Positions 17,699 through 25,941 of a DNA stretch of 64,000 bases are shown here, piece after piece. The stretch comes from Paenibacillus sp. V4I7 (GTDB taxonomy: Bacteria; Bacillota; Bacilli; Paenibacillales; NBRC-103111). How positions within the stretch are numbered: the stretch's first letter is position 1; each line of letters begins with the position of its first letter. The stretch is from assembly GCF_030817275.1 (NCBI RefSeq), contig NZ_JAUSZD010000002.1, forward strand, positions 3,100,001 to 3,164,000, read 5' to 3'. Both the position numbers and the translations under genes were made by a program. Below the pieces are notes generated by a model, which was not told where the DNA came from, searched no databases, and saw nothing but the letters and a program-made list of their open reading frames with translations.

Positions 17699-18226
17699 AA
17701 TGCCTTGAATATATTGGGTATTAAATTAAGGGCGGTAAGTGATGTGTGGACTTTCAAGAAAAAAGATTATGATAAATTAACAGTTAAAGTTTTCGTGGAT
17801 GTATCAAAAAAGTATATAAACGTATCTAAACACAAAAGGATATTGACTCCTGTAATAAACGAAAGAATATATCTTTATATCAATGATATTAGGCTTAATG
17901 AAGATGAGGATGAAGTATTTGTCGTCACGGAGTTTTATAATTCTCTAACGAGCCAAGGGAAATTTCCTATGTTCACTTGCTCTTGTGGCATTTTTGGTTG
18001 TGGAGGATTCTATATTGATGTTCATTATAAAGATGATATTGTAATTTGGGGTGCAGAACAGTCCACTTATAAAAAGCATCTATTTTCTAGGGGAAATATC
18101 CGACTCATTGCTGAGCAACTTATTATTAAACTGGCAGAAATAAATGATTTACGAAGGGAAAATGGACTTAAGGCTAATCACGATATTGAAGTCTTTAAAA
18201 CAAAGCTTGAAATATTTCTCAAATAA
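17693..18226 (+). CDS. Hypothetical protein with a Cys-rich motif
   Basis: 177 residues if read from GTG 17693, which touches the R box; no good ribosome site is visible there, so the true start may be further in. A central FTCSCGIFGCGGFYIDVHYK (about residues 96-115) has a CxC...C pattern that could bind zinc. The remainder is a soluble alpha/beta protein. The same CSCG...C arrangement is seen in several uncharacterised Firmicutes immunity-like proteins, but no family was named with confidence. Confidence 0.65.
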   Translation: MVNALNILGIKLRAVSDVWTFKKKDYDKLTVKVFVDVSKKYINVSKHKRILTPVINERIYLYINDIRLNEDEDEVFVVTEFYNSLTSQGKFPMFTCSCGIFGCGGFYIDVHYKDDIVIWGAEQSTYKKHLFSRGNIRLIAEQLIIKLAEINDLRRENGLKANHDIEVFKTKLEIFLK

Positions 18227-18239
18227 GCAATCGGCTTAT

Positions 18240-18330
18240 TAAAGTAAACAGTAACGATAGCTCAATCTTAACACGACTGCAACCGGCCAAGATATCAGTT
18301 GCCGAAGTTGCTTTAACAGGCAGCGCCGTG
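18240..18330 (+). repeat. Array repeat, diverged
   Basis: L box AAGTAAACAGTAACGATAGC at 18242-18261. Imperfect stem CGACTGCAACCGG...AGTTGCCGAAGT at 18273-18308. R box GCTTTAACAGGCAGCGC at 18310-18326. Confidence 0.75.
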
Positions 18331-18415
18331 AAACAAGGCCATATTTTCAGTCAATGTATTTCAGTTGTTATCTCGATTTGATATGTTTACTCCATAAGGT
18401 AAGGGAGAATGTAAA

Positions 18416-18757
18416 ATGATTCGAGATAAATTTAAGCTATGGGTGGAATCGAATAAGAGTGATTTAGCATATTTATCTATTTCTACGGAATATGTGAAGC
18501 ATAATACTCCTGAGAGCAGTGTTCCTGACCCGTCTACTGGCATAATTAATGAATCTGAACGATGTTTGGGTCAGGTTACTGTCTGGGAATCTGCACAGAT
18601 GGAGTATGAGGTTGTTCACATTGCAACGGAAGAAATGCTTTTATGGAGATATATTGAGAAGTTACCTGCTGAACCCAATTTTGACGAAATATTAGCTGAG
18701 TATTTTCATGTCCTGCAAACAGGATTGAAACCTGATGCCAAAAAATCGTTAAACTAA
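18416..18757 (+). CDS. TriTu-family-like immunity protein
   Basis: 113 residues. The pattern is an N-terminal helix (FKLWVESNKSDLAYLSISTE), a Ser-rich loop, then GQVTVWESAQMEYEVVHIAT and PAEPNFDEILAEYFHVLQ. It resembles small immunity proteins annotated as the TriTu family; this is recognition from memory of the motif, not a search. Start ATG 18416 after AAGGGAGAATG. The stop TAA (18755-18757) is inside the next left box (AACTAACGC). Confidence 0.6.
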   Translation: MIRDKFKLWVESNKSDLAYLSISTEYVKHNTPESSVPDPSTGIINESERCLGQVTVWESAQMEYEVVHIATEEMLLWRYIEKLPAEPNFDEILAEYFHVLQTGLKPDAKKSLN

Positions 18758-18775
18758 CGCAAAACAGTAGGTTCA
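18750..18775 (+). repeat. Array repeat, left box only
   Basis: TTAAACTAACGCAAAACAGT at 18750-18769, supplying the stop codon of the preceding gene. No stem or R box follows; the GC-rich DinB gene starts 34 bases later. Confidence 0.75.
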
Positions 18776-18808
18776 AGTAATCGATGAGACGAAGAGGGGG
18801 AAACCGAA

Positions 18809-19264
18809 ATGAAGACGATCAAGTGCATGATGGACCACCTGTACTGGGCGGACGGACGCATCTTGGACGCGCTCGAGGAGAGTGAGACGAAGAGCAAGGA
18901 CCTTCTGAAGCTGGTTCGGCACGTCGCGGTCGCGGAACGAGTCTGGCTGTCCCGATTGCAGGGCAAGGGCAGCGCGCAATATTCGTTGTGGGAGGAAGCG
19001 GAAGACATGACGGTGATCCGGACGATGTTCGAAGAAAACGCCGAGCAATATCGCGTCTATATCGAAGGGCTCGAGGAATCCGAGTTGGACGAGATGATCG
19101 ACTATGCGAACCAGAGCGGGGTTCCGTTCCGAACGTCCGTCCGGGACATCCTGTTGCAGGTCCTCTTACATGGGCAATATCACCGGGGACAGATCAACCG
19201 GGCACTTCTGATCGAATCGGCAGAGCCAGTCCAAGTCGATTACATCACGTTCGCGAGGCTCTAA
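18809..19264 (+). CDS. DinB family metal-binding protein
   Basis: 151 residues forming the DinB four-helix bundle. It has the three expected His positions: MDHLYWADGRIL at the start (helix 1), VRHVAVAERVWL (helix 2) and LLHGQYHRGQINRAL (helix 4), which bind a divalent metal. Related proteins are thiol-dependent transferases or of unknown function. The ribosome site GAGGGGGAAA precedes ATG 18809. The gene is strikingly GC-rich compared with its AT-rich neighbours, which suggests recent acquisition from a different donor. Confidence 0.92.
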   Translation: MKTIKCMMDHLYWADGRILDALEESETKSKDLLKLVRHVAVAERVWLSRLQGKGSAQYSLWEEAEDMTVIRTMFEENAEQYRVYIEGLEESELDEMIDYANQSGVPFRTSVRDILLQVLLHGQYHRGQINRALLIESAEPVQVDYITFARL

Positions 19265-19302
19265 CAGGGCCTAATAATCACCATTACTCGGAATGGGATT
19301 GG

Positions 19303-19388
19303 CATTAAACTAACGGATACGATAGTGGAGGAGCTTGCTTAGCGGCTCCTTTTTGAATTTGTTGAAGTAACGGGCAGTTTAGTTCAAA
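19303..19388 (+). repeat. Array repeat, AGGAGC-stem subtype
   Basis: L box AAACTAACGGATACGATAGT at 19307-19326. Stem GGAGC...GCTCC plus TTTTT at 19329-19354. R box AAGTAACGGGCAGTTTAGTT at 19365-19384. The repeat at 48928 is nearly identical, 29 kb away. Confidence 0.9.
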
Positions 19389-19417
19389 GAATTTATAACT
19401 CCTTATTTCCTATATTA

Positions 19418-19426
19418 TGGTAATGT
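19418..19426 (+). promoter_or_regulatory. Extended -10-like element
   Basis: TGGTAATGT, 23 bases before the ATG at 19449; weaker match than in other units. Confidence 0.4.
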
Positions 19427-19448
19427 ATTAAAAGGAGGAGGATGGAAA

Positions 19449-19793
19449 ATGAAAATAACGAGGCTCATTGGGTTATCATCTTCAGTTTGTTCAATGATAC
19501 TTTGGTTTATATTTACCTTTTATAATCCGTACACTCATGAGAATGTTGATAATGACGTTTTGATAAATACATTATTTACGCTTTTTTTTCCAGCTTGTGT
19601 AGCGCTGATTGCGTCCATTATCAAAAAGCCTTCCCTTATGTTGATTGCATTTGTCTGGTCACTTCCTATCAGCATTTATACCGCCATGACCCCGAGTATT
19701 TTTAAATTGTTTGGAATTACTTCAGTTCTATATCTTATATCGGGCATTTTAATGATTAGGGAATATAGTAGGTCTCGACACAAGGGACTTTAA
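19449..19793 (+). CDS. Small polytopic membrane protein
   Basis: 114 residues with three to four predicted helices (about residues 5-27, 37-58, 62-82, 83-103) and a basic C-terminus (REYSRSRHKGL). No family recognised. Start ATG 19449 with AAAGGAGGAGG at 19432-19442. AT-rich single-gene unit. Confidence 0.75.
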   Translation: MKITRLIGLSSSVCSMILWFIFTFYNPYTHENVDNDVLINTLFTLFFPACVALIASIIKKPSLMLIAFVWSLPISIYTAMTPSIFKLFGITSVLYLISGILMIREYSRSRHKGL

Positions 19794-19821
19794 TTATAGT
19801 TGAGGTAAAGTTAAAGTTTAC

Positions 19822-19908
19822 TCTGCTAACGGATAACGATAGTTCAACACAAAACGGCAGCCGCGGGGCAGCCGTCATTGCGCTAACGGGCAGGATAACG
19901 TAGTTAAG
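19822..19908 (+). repeat. Array repeat, complete
   Basis: L box CTGCTAACGGATAACGATAG at 19823-19842. Stem CGGCAGCCGCGGGGCAGCCG region at 19855-19874. R box GCGCTAACGGGCAGGATAAC at 19880-19899. Confidence 0.92.
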
Positions 19909-19921
19909 TATAAGTAATTTG

Positions 19922-19930
19922 TGGTAAGAT
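19922..19930 (+). promoter_or_regulatory. Extended -10 promoter element
   Basis: TGGTAAGAT, 41 bases before the ATG at 19971. Confidence 0.45.
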
Positions 19931-19970
19931 ATTCCCAGTAAATGTCTCTATATGGGTGGAGTGAATAAAG

Positions 19971-20456
19971 ATGCAGAGTAGTTTTGAAAAAGTAAAACAG
20001 AAATTATTAGAGGTAGGCATCACTAGTGAAAGTGGTATTCACTCTGGTAATTTAATTATTTCATTTGAGCAGAAATATGGGTTTCACTTGCCTCAAGATT
20101 ATAAAGAATTTCTTTTGACATATGGGATAATAAACTATAACCATCAAATAAGCTATTCACAATTAACCAACATTCCAAAGCACAATGAACGAGGGAGAAT
20201 GGGGTATTTTTATAACTTGCAAAATGACAAAAATGATTTAATTACTAATATCGAACGCTATCTAGGGCGAATGCCTGAAAGCATGATACCGTTTGCGGAT
20301 ATTACAGGTGGGGATCAACTTTGCATTGGAGTTACTGAGAATGGATGGGGAAAAATTTACTTTTGGGATCATGACCAAGAACACTTCGACCCCACAGAAG
20401 AAGAATTATGGAATAATGTTTACTTAATAGCAAATTCATCTCGGAGTTTATCCTAA
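19971..20456 (+). CDS. SMI1/KNR4 family (SUKH-type) protein, C-terminus frameshifted
   Basis: 161 residues. The SUKH fold hallmarks are present: IISFEQKYGFHLPQDYKEFL (about residues 28-47), MIPFADITGGDQLCIGV, and the GKIYFWDHD strand. SUKH proteins act mostly as immunity proteins against nuclease and deaminase toxins. The frame shifts near 20435: another frame continues with SEFILSFQIEEDENLPKDLG to a stop at 20567-20569, which is the normal C-terminal extension. The shortened protein still contains most of the domain. It lies in an array unit without a toxin gene. Confidence 0.85.
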   Translation: MQSSFEKVKQKLLEVGITSESGIHSGNLIISFEQKYGFHLPQDYKEFLLTYGIINYNHQISYSQLTNIPKHNERGRMGYFYNLQNDKNDLITNIERYLGRMPESMIPFADITGGDQLCIGVTENGWGKIYFWDHDQEHFDPTEEELWNNVYLIANSSRSLS

Positions 20457-20626
20457 GTTTTCAAATAGAAGAGGATGAAAATCTACCCAAGGATCTTGGT
20501 ATTGTTAGTGTAAAGACGACACCTGAATTTCTAAAACTGGTTGAAAAGTTCAAAAGTGAAAAACAGTAACCACGCTAATGAAGCAAGCTATTTAGCGTTG
20601 GATTAGTCTATGTAGGCTTGACGAAT

Positions 20627-20715
20627 TAAGCTAACGAAGAAACGATAGTGAAATGATAACAACAGGAGCAGGCGCGGAAGCGACCTGCTCTTGTTCGTTG
20701 AACGGGCAAAATAGC
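20627..20715 (+). repeat. Array repeat, complete
   Basis: L box AAGCTAACGAAGAAACGATA at 20628-20647. Stem AGGAGCAGG...CCTGCTCT at 20663-20691. R box CGTTGAACGGGCAAAATAGC at 20696-20715. Confidence 0.9.
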
Positions 20716-20792
20716 ATGGAAAAGTATCCAGAATTGAAGAGTATGTACATACGTACCCATAAATTTGGATAAAGTAACCATGGGTGATGAAA

Positions 20793-21558
20793 ATGCATAT
20801 AAAAAGGTTGATTTTATTTCTCCTGGTGTTTGCAGGTTTTCTTTTCTCCTCTGAGATTGCAGAGGCTCTTGACGATTCTGATGTTAGTAAAATTCGCACA
20901 AGCAGTTTGGAAGAAAGATAATATTTTAGCACAAACGTGTCTGGCTAATGGAGTCAAACTACCTGAAATTAGAGAAAATAGCCCGATAAAGAGTTATCAA
21001 CTAGTCGCATCCCCAACAAATCATGTAAAGGTTTTGTTGGCAAATTTCTGGGATGAAGAACTAGGTGGTGAACGACTTGCACTTGTTTGGGAACTGACGG
21101 TTGAAGACAATAAAATCACAAAAATTAGAACGGTTTTTGATGGTGCAAATCCTTTAATAGATGAAGTAAGGCTTATCAAAAATTACCAAAATTTGTATCA
21201 ACGAAAAGTATTAGTGCCATCAGAATTTCCGTTCAAAATTACCCATTTTAGTGGAAACATTGAATATGAACATGAGCGACTGGTACTGCGATACCTAAAC
21301 GAGTCTATAAACGGTTTTCTTCAGATACATATCAAACCTGTAACTTTGGGGTTGGAGAGGTATAAAGGGAAAGACGATCAATTTCATACATTGAAAGATG
21401 GAACAAGAGTTCTATATAGAACAAGGTTCGACTTAGGTTATGAAATAAGATTTCAAAAAGAAGGAATGCACTACACTGTGGCAATCGGTAATAAGAAATA
21501 TTTGAAGAAAAAATTTACAGTTAACGATTTAATTAAAATTGCGGAATCCATGAGATGA
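20793..21558 (+). pseudogene. Secreted protein gene with a frameshift after the signal peptide
   Basis: ATG 20793 opens a signal peptide (MHIKRLILFLLVFAGFLFSS) whose frame stops at TAA 20919-20921. The rest, from LVKFAQAVWKKDNILAQTCL to the stop at 21556-21558, is in the +1 frame. Together they would make a 255-residue exported protein. The mature part includes WDEELGGERLALVWELTVED and ends KKFTVNDLIKIAESMR, with the feel of an extracytoplasmic beta-sandwich of unknown family. One base lost or gained at about 20880-20890 explains it. Confidence 0.6.
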
Positions 21559-21565
21559 AGCGATT

Positions 21566-21660
21566 AAACTAACGGGACACGATAGTTCCATAACAAAGAT
21601 CAAGCAGGCTGCCGATTATAAACTCGGTAGCCTTCTGTGCTAACGGGCAGCTTAGTTGAA
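21566..21660 (+). repeat. Array repeat, complete; last before the lyase island
   Basis: L box AACTAACGGGACACGATAGT at 21567-21586. Stem AGGCTGCCGA...TCGGTAGCCT at 21606-21633. R box GTGCTAACGGGCAGCTTAGT at 21637-21656. Confidence 0.92.
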
Positions 21661-21750
21661 TAGCGTTAAAGGTAATTTGTCATTGGTTCGCGAATAATTG
21701 AATATCTTTTATTATTTGTGAAGCAAACCTGTCTTACTACGGCAGTGAAT
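21658..21750 (+). repeat. Second copy of the 93 bp segment from 6758
   Basis: From TAGCGTTAAAGG to CAAACCTGTCT it matches 6758-6850 with scattered differences. Here it is followed by unrelated sequence leading into the lyase island. Confidence 0.75.
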
Positions 21751-21943
21751 CGCAATTTCTCTTTGAGAGCGGCTATCAAATGGGAACTTGGATCATACTC
21801 CGCTTGCTTTTGGACATGTGCGAATCATTTAGAGGAGCAGGCGGGGTAAGGATGATGTTGCAAATTCTACAGATGTATAAAGCAAGAAGAGTACGGATCG
21901 GCGGGATTGACAAAGGCGATGGAGTTGATTAAGCAAGCGCGAG
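21751..21943 (+). other. Gene-free stretch with a possible gene tail
   Basis: No intact gene. One frame reads SGLTKAMELIKQAREGKKCK just before the terminator at 21944, which looks like the C-terminus of a lost gene. Confidence 0.3.
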
Positions 21944-21985
21944 AAGGGAAGAAATGCAAAAATAGTTGCATTTCTTCCCTTTTGC
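21944..21985 (+). terminator. Strong rho-independent terminator
   Basis: GGGAAGAAATGCAA pairs with TTGCATTTCTTCCC across a 6 base loop and is followed by TTTT and further T-rich sequence. It marks the left edge of the lyase island. Confidence 0.85.
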
Positions 21986-22085
21986 TTTCTTTTTTGGCTT
22001 TCGCAGGGTTGGCTAAACTTGATAAATTAAAGAGAAGAAGTTTTTTATGAGGCTATACTACTTTTCGCGAGGAGACTTCAGACAG

Positions 22086-23741
22086 ATGATAAAATCAACG
22101 ATCGATATGTGCATCATCGACGATATTGCAAGTGTGATCGAAGGCATTTCGACCAAGATTGATTGGGAACGTCACAACATTCATGTGTGCGGAACGGGGT
22201 TAAACGGCGAACAGGGGCTAAAGCTTGTTGAACAGCATCGCCCCGGTATCATTGTCACCGATATCCGAATGCCGATCATTGACGGACTCGAATTTACCCG
22301 ACGAGCGAAAGAAATGAATCCTGATAGCAAAATCATACTTCTTACCGGTTATAATGACTTCGAATATGCACAAAAAGCGGTTCAATTGGGTGCTTTTGAC
22401 TTTATTACAAAGCCGTTCTCTTTGGAGCAAATTGAACAAGCGGTTCTGAAAGCGAAGCGTGCGCTTGATGTGGAGCGGGTGAAGGCGGTTCAAGTGCAAT
22501 ATTTAGAGCAGCGCGTGAAAGACAGCATGCCTGTTTTGCGGCAGGAGTACTTCAATCTGCTGATTCATCATCGGACAAGTGAGGAAAACATAAGAGAGAA
22601 ATGGGATTTTCTCCAAATTCAAGTAGCGCCGGAGCGGCTAGTCATCATGGTCATGGAGATCGATCAATTTCATGAGAATTTGGGCAAGCTTCCTGTGCAC
22701 GACGTTGAGTTGATCCGGTTTTCCCTGCAAAATATCGTGGAGGAGACCCTTCAAGTCTATACAAAATGCATTGTATTCCGTGAAACGAATTCGCGCTTTG
22801 TGGCGATTTTTAATGCTACTGAAGACTTGGGCGGGACTTCGCTGGCTGAAAAGTGCTGTGAGCATATTGCCCAATATACGAAATTCACCGTTTCGATCGG
22901 TGTTGGACAATGCGTAAATGGCATTCATGAGGTGCCGGATTCCTATGGGCAAGCGATTAGCGCATTGTCTTACCATTTTTATACGGGAGGCAACGGCGTG
23001 ATTGTGTATGGAGACATCGCGTGTTCAGAGCCTCAGTTGCCACGCTATGCGTTAGCGAAAGAGCAAGAGCTGTTTTATGCGTTAAGATCGGGAAATCGCG
23101 AGCAAGCCTTGGCGATGTTGGAAGAGCTCTTTGCCGAGCTGATGGGGACAATCCCTTTACCTGAGCCGGAAACGATTGAAAAAACGTTGAATGAGCTTGG
23201 CTATATGATGCTCCGCGTGTTCCAGGAAAAGCTGCAGCAAGACGAGCTGTCGGCCATTGAATCGAACGCCAGAGAAATGAGACAGGCGCAGCATGCTTCC
23301 TTGAAGGACTTGCAAAGACAGATCAAGGAGCTGGGGGAGGAAGGCTGCCGATTAATCGCAGGTAAGTATTCGACGGAATCAGCGAAGGTCATCGACGAAG
23401 CGGTCGCTTACATGCGAAGCAACCTGCATATGAATCTTTCCGTCAATCATTGCGCGAAGCAGGTGCATTTAAGCGGAAGTTACTTTGCTAATTTGTTTAA
23501 GCGGCATACCGGAACGACGTTCAATCAGTTTGTTACACAAGAGCGGATGGAGCGGGCGAAAGCGATGCTGCTTGATGATCTGAATGTGCAAGAAATTTCC
23601 GATACGCTGGGGTTTGTGGAGCGGAGATATTTCAGCGATGTGTTTAAAAAGCAGGTCGGCATGACCCCTTCCGAATTCAAACAGCATTATTTAGGCAAAC
23701 CCGTGAGCACTAATCATCAGGGAGAGGTGTCGAGTTCATGA
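22086..23741 (+). CDS. YesN-type response regulator with AraC DNA-binding domain
   Basis: 551 residues. The N-terminal receiver domain has DD near residue 12, phospho-acceptor Asp59 in GIIVTDIRMP, a Thr in ILLTGYND and Lys in FITKPF. A long middle region follows, then a C-terminal AraC/XylS double helix-turn-helix (NLSVNHCAKQVHLSGSYFAN; VGMTPSEFKQHYL). ATG 22086 is chosen over 22047 for its GAGGAG site and because the receiver begins there. It overlaps the lyase gene by 4 bases. Its likely partner is the YesM-type kinase at 32777, controlling the lyases and importer. Confidence 0.94.
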   Translation: MIKSTIDMCIIDDIASVIEGISTKIDWERHNIHVCGTGLNGEQGLKLVEQHRPGIIVTDIRMPIIDGLEFTRRAKEMNPDSKIILLTGYNDFEYAQKAVQLGAFDFITKPFSLEQIEQAVLKAKRALDVERVKAVQVQYLEQRVKDSMPVLRQEYFNLLIHHRTSEENIREKWDFLQIQVAPERLVIMVMEIDQFHENLGKLPVHDVELIRFSLQNIVEETLQVYTKCIVFRETNSRFVAIFNATEDLGGTSLAEKCCEHIAQYTKFTVSIGVGQCVNGIHEVPDSYGQAISALSYHFYTGGNGVIVYGDIACSEPQLPRYALAKEQELFYALRSGNREQALAMLEELFAELMGTIPLPEPETIEKTLNELGYMMLRVFQEKLQQDELSAIESNAREMRQAQHASLKDLQRQIKELGEEGCRLIAGKYSTESAKVIDEAVAYMRSNLHMNLSVNHCAKQVHLSGSYFANLFKRHTGTTFNQFVTQERMERAKAMLLDDLNVQEISDTLGFVERRYFSDVFKKQVGMTPSEFKQHYLGKPVSTNHQGEVSSS

Positions 23742-25831
23742 ACGAGATCCGCTGGAGCATAGGAAGAGAGAATGCAGAAAAACCGGAGCTCAAGGCGGCA
23801 GCCGAAGCGTTGCGACAGGCAGCGAAGGAAGCCGCAGGCTTGCCGATCGAAATTCGAGCTGTCGAGCGGGGGAATTGGGGGCATTACTATTACTGCCCGG
23901 AGGACGGAGCCCGGTTGTCATTCGACCCGCAGCGACCGCTTCAGCATCCATGTCCGGTCTGCGGTAAAGTCTGGACCGGCGAGCCCTTCAACGGCGCCTG
24001 GGTTTCGCTCCGTCATGCTGGGATCGGCGTTGGTATGAAAAAAGTCGCGTTCGCGAGCCGGATGGACGGACACGAAGCATGGCGAACGCTTGTCCAAGAT
24101 GTGCTGCTGCAATATGCAGCGCATTATGAATGCTATGAGATCCATGGTGACATCCCCTATAATGGTCCGGGAAAACTTTTTGCCCAGACGCTGGATGAAG
24201 CGCATTGGATTATTGATCTCATTTTAGCTTACCGATGTATAGAAGAAGGCATTTCCGAAGAGGATCGAAGAACGATACAGAACAGACTATTTCGGAGCTG
24301 CGCAGCCTTTCTCATTGCGCATAAGGAAAACCAATTGCACAATCACGCCGTGTTAATTACATCGGCGATCGCTATGCTGGGCTTTGTGCTGCAGGATGAG
24401 GACGTTACGAATGCAGGATTACAGGGCGAGTATGGTCTGCTGGATCAGCTAGAAAGAGGCGTGCTGCCAGATGGCTTCTGGTACGAAGGGGCTTTTACCT
24501 ATCATTATTATGCCTTTGATTCGATTCTTTACTACAGCATGCTTGTTGAAAATACCAAATGGGATCTGCATCAGCATCCTGCTCTCCGGAGCATGTTTGA
24601 CTTTCCGCTCGATTTTATTTTACCGGACGGATCGTTTCCGAGATTAAATGATGCAAGCTCCGTCAGCAGTCTGTTTACTTATGCTCCTTACTATGAACTT
24701 GCCTATAACTGGTATGGGGACCCTCGCTATTTGGAACTATTACGCTGCGCCTATGGAATCATACAAGAGCCGCTTCTCGCAGGAGAACGGTTTGCCGCTG
24801 TTTCTCGCAATTCCCTATTTGCGCTGATGTATGGGTGTGATTTGCAAAAGGATGCGACAGAAACTGGGAAATGGACTTTAGCGTATACGATAGCCGCAAG
24901 CTGCTCCTTCTCAGGAAGCGGGTTAACCATGCTAGTCGAAGGTAATGGCGCCTATCTGGTTGTTAAGCACAGCCCTTTTGGCGGTGAGCATGATCATATG
25001 GACCGGCTGGGCTTATCTTTTGGGTGCAAGGATACGCCGATTTTCGAGGATATCGGGACGACAGCTTATGGTGTGCCGATGCACTATGCCTGGTACAAGC
25101 ATACCTACTCGCATAATACAATTTGCTTGGACGGCTGCGATCAGTCGCCGGTTGATGCAACCCGAGTGGCCTTTCAGAAAGAGACTTGGGGAAGCTGGGT
25201 TGTCAGTGAAGCGGATTGGCGTCAAAGCGATTATTATTTAAAGGAGAAAACAATCCTGCCGGAGGAAATGTGCCCATGGGACGAAAAGGCTTATCAGGGC
25301 GCCGTCATTCGCAGACTGAATCTGCTGCATGAGCAGTACTTGATCGATTTCGTGACCATTCACGTACCGGATGCACGAGAAATCGATTTGATTTATCACG
25401 TAAGCGGGAAGCTGAACGAAACAAGTGAATGGCAGCCTGCCAGTGAACCGCTAAGCCGTTTGGATTCCGAGCTTTTTCAGGAAAAGCGGTCGAAACCGCT
25501 GCTTTCATCGGAAACGCTGACTTGGACAGTGAAAGCTGGTCCTATGTGCCATTCGATTTGGTGCTCGCATGATGCAGGGCTTTATATGGCGCAAACCCCT
25601 GATAACCCGCCGACGAAGCGGCGCACAACTATCGTAGAGCGAATTAAGACGCAGGGAACGGTTGTGATCATCAATGTTTTTGGTTATGGGAAGCAGGTTC
25701 AGCAAGACACTCTGAAGCTTGAAGTTGAATCGGGCACTGAGGATTGGAAGTTTTTCATTAGAAACTTCCAATTCTGTCATGAATACACAATTTCAAACGA
25801 GTTATCCATCGTTTCAGCCGTACACAGTTGA
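23738..25831 (+). CDS. Heparinase II/III-family polysaccharide lyase-like protein
   Basis: 697 residues. The N-terminal part has a zinc-ribbon-like YYYCPEDGARL...HPCPVCGKVW (about residues 50-80). It is followed by an alpha/alpha toroid with GFWYEGAFTYHYYAFDSI (about residues 246-263) and a beta-sandwich holding the heparinase II/III motif GGEHDHMDRLGLSFGCKD (near residue 413). No signal peptide is visible, so it probably acts in the cytoplasm on imported uronic-acid oligosaccharides by beta-elimination. It is translationally coupled (ATGA) to the response regulator. The exact substrate (alginate, heparin, other uronan) cannot be read from sequence. Confidence 0.85.
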   Translation: MNEIRWSIGRENAEKPELKAAAEALRQAAKEAAGLPIEIRAVERGNWGHYYYCPEDGARLSFDPQRPLQHPCPVCGKVWTGEPFNGAWVSLRHAGIGVGMKKVAFASRMDGHEAWRTLVQDVLLQYAAHYECYEIHGDIPYNGPGKLFAQTLDEAHWIIDLILAYRCIEEGISEEDRRTIQNRLFRSCAAFLIAHKENQLHNHAVLITSAIAMLGFVLQDEDVTNAGLQGEYGLLDQLERGVLPDGFWYEGAFTYHYYAFDSILYYSMLVENTKWDLHQHPALRSMFDFPLDFILPDGSFPRLNDASSVSSLFTYAPYYELAYNWYGDPRYLELLRCAYGIIQEPLLAGERFAAVSRNSLFALMYGCDLQKDATETGKWTLAYTIAASCSFSGSGLTMLVEGNGAYLVVKHSPFGGEHDHMDRLGLSFGCKDTPIFEDIGTTAYGVPMHYAWYKHTYSHNTICLDGCDQSPVDATRVAFQKETWGSWVVSEADWRQSDYYLKEKTILPEEMCPWDEKAYQGAVIRRLNLLHEQYLIDFVTIHVPDAREIDLIYHVSGKLNETSEWQPASEPLSRLDSELFQEKRSKPLLSSETLTWTVKAGPMCHSIWCSHDAGLYMAQTPDNPPTKRRTTIVERIKTQGTVVIINVFGYGKQVQQDTLKLEVESGTEDWKFFIRNFQFCHEYTISNELSIVSAVHS

Positions 25832-25895
25832 ATTTCCGTACTTTAATCGTGCTTTTTTCTCCTTTCTTTCGTCATGATTTTATGTATGCTGAGGA

Positions 25896-25909
25896 TGAAA
25901 ACGTTTTCT
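25896..25909 (+). promoter_or_regulatory. Catabolite-responsive element (cre) upstream of PL8 lyase
   Basis: TGAAAACGTTTTCT is a near-perfect palindrome fitting the CcpA cre consensus, located 33 bases before the lyase start. This implies carbon catabolite repression. Confidence 0.6.
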
Positions 25910-25941
25910 GTTTTCAATTACACATATAGGGAGGAAAAGGC

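Noticed and set aside
21658-22046. Retron or diversity-generating element around the duplicated segment
   Set aside because: No reverse transcriptase gene or template/variable repeat pair is present.
25013-25241. Overlapping ORFs inside the heparinase-like gene
   Set aside because: GC-rich shadows of the real reading frame with no signals of their own.
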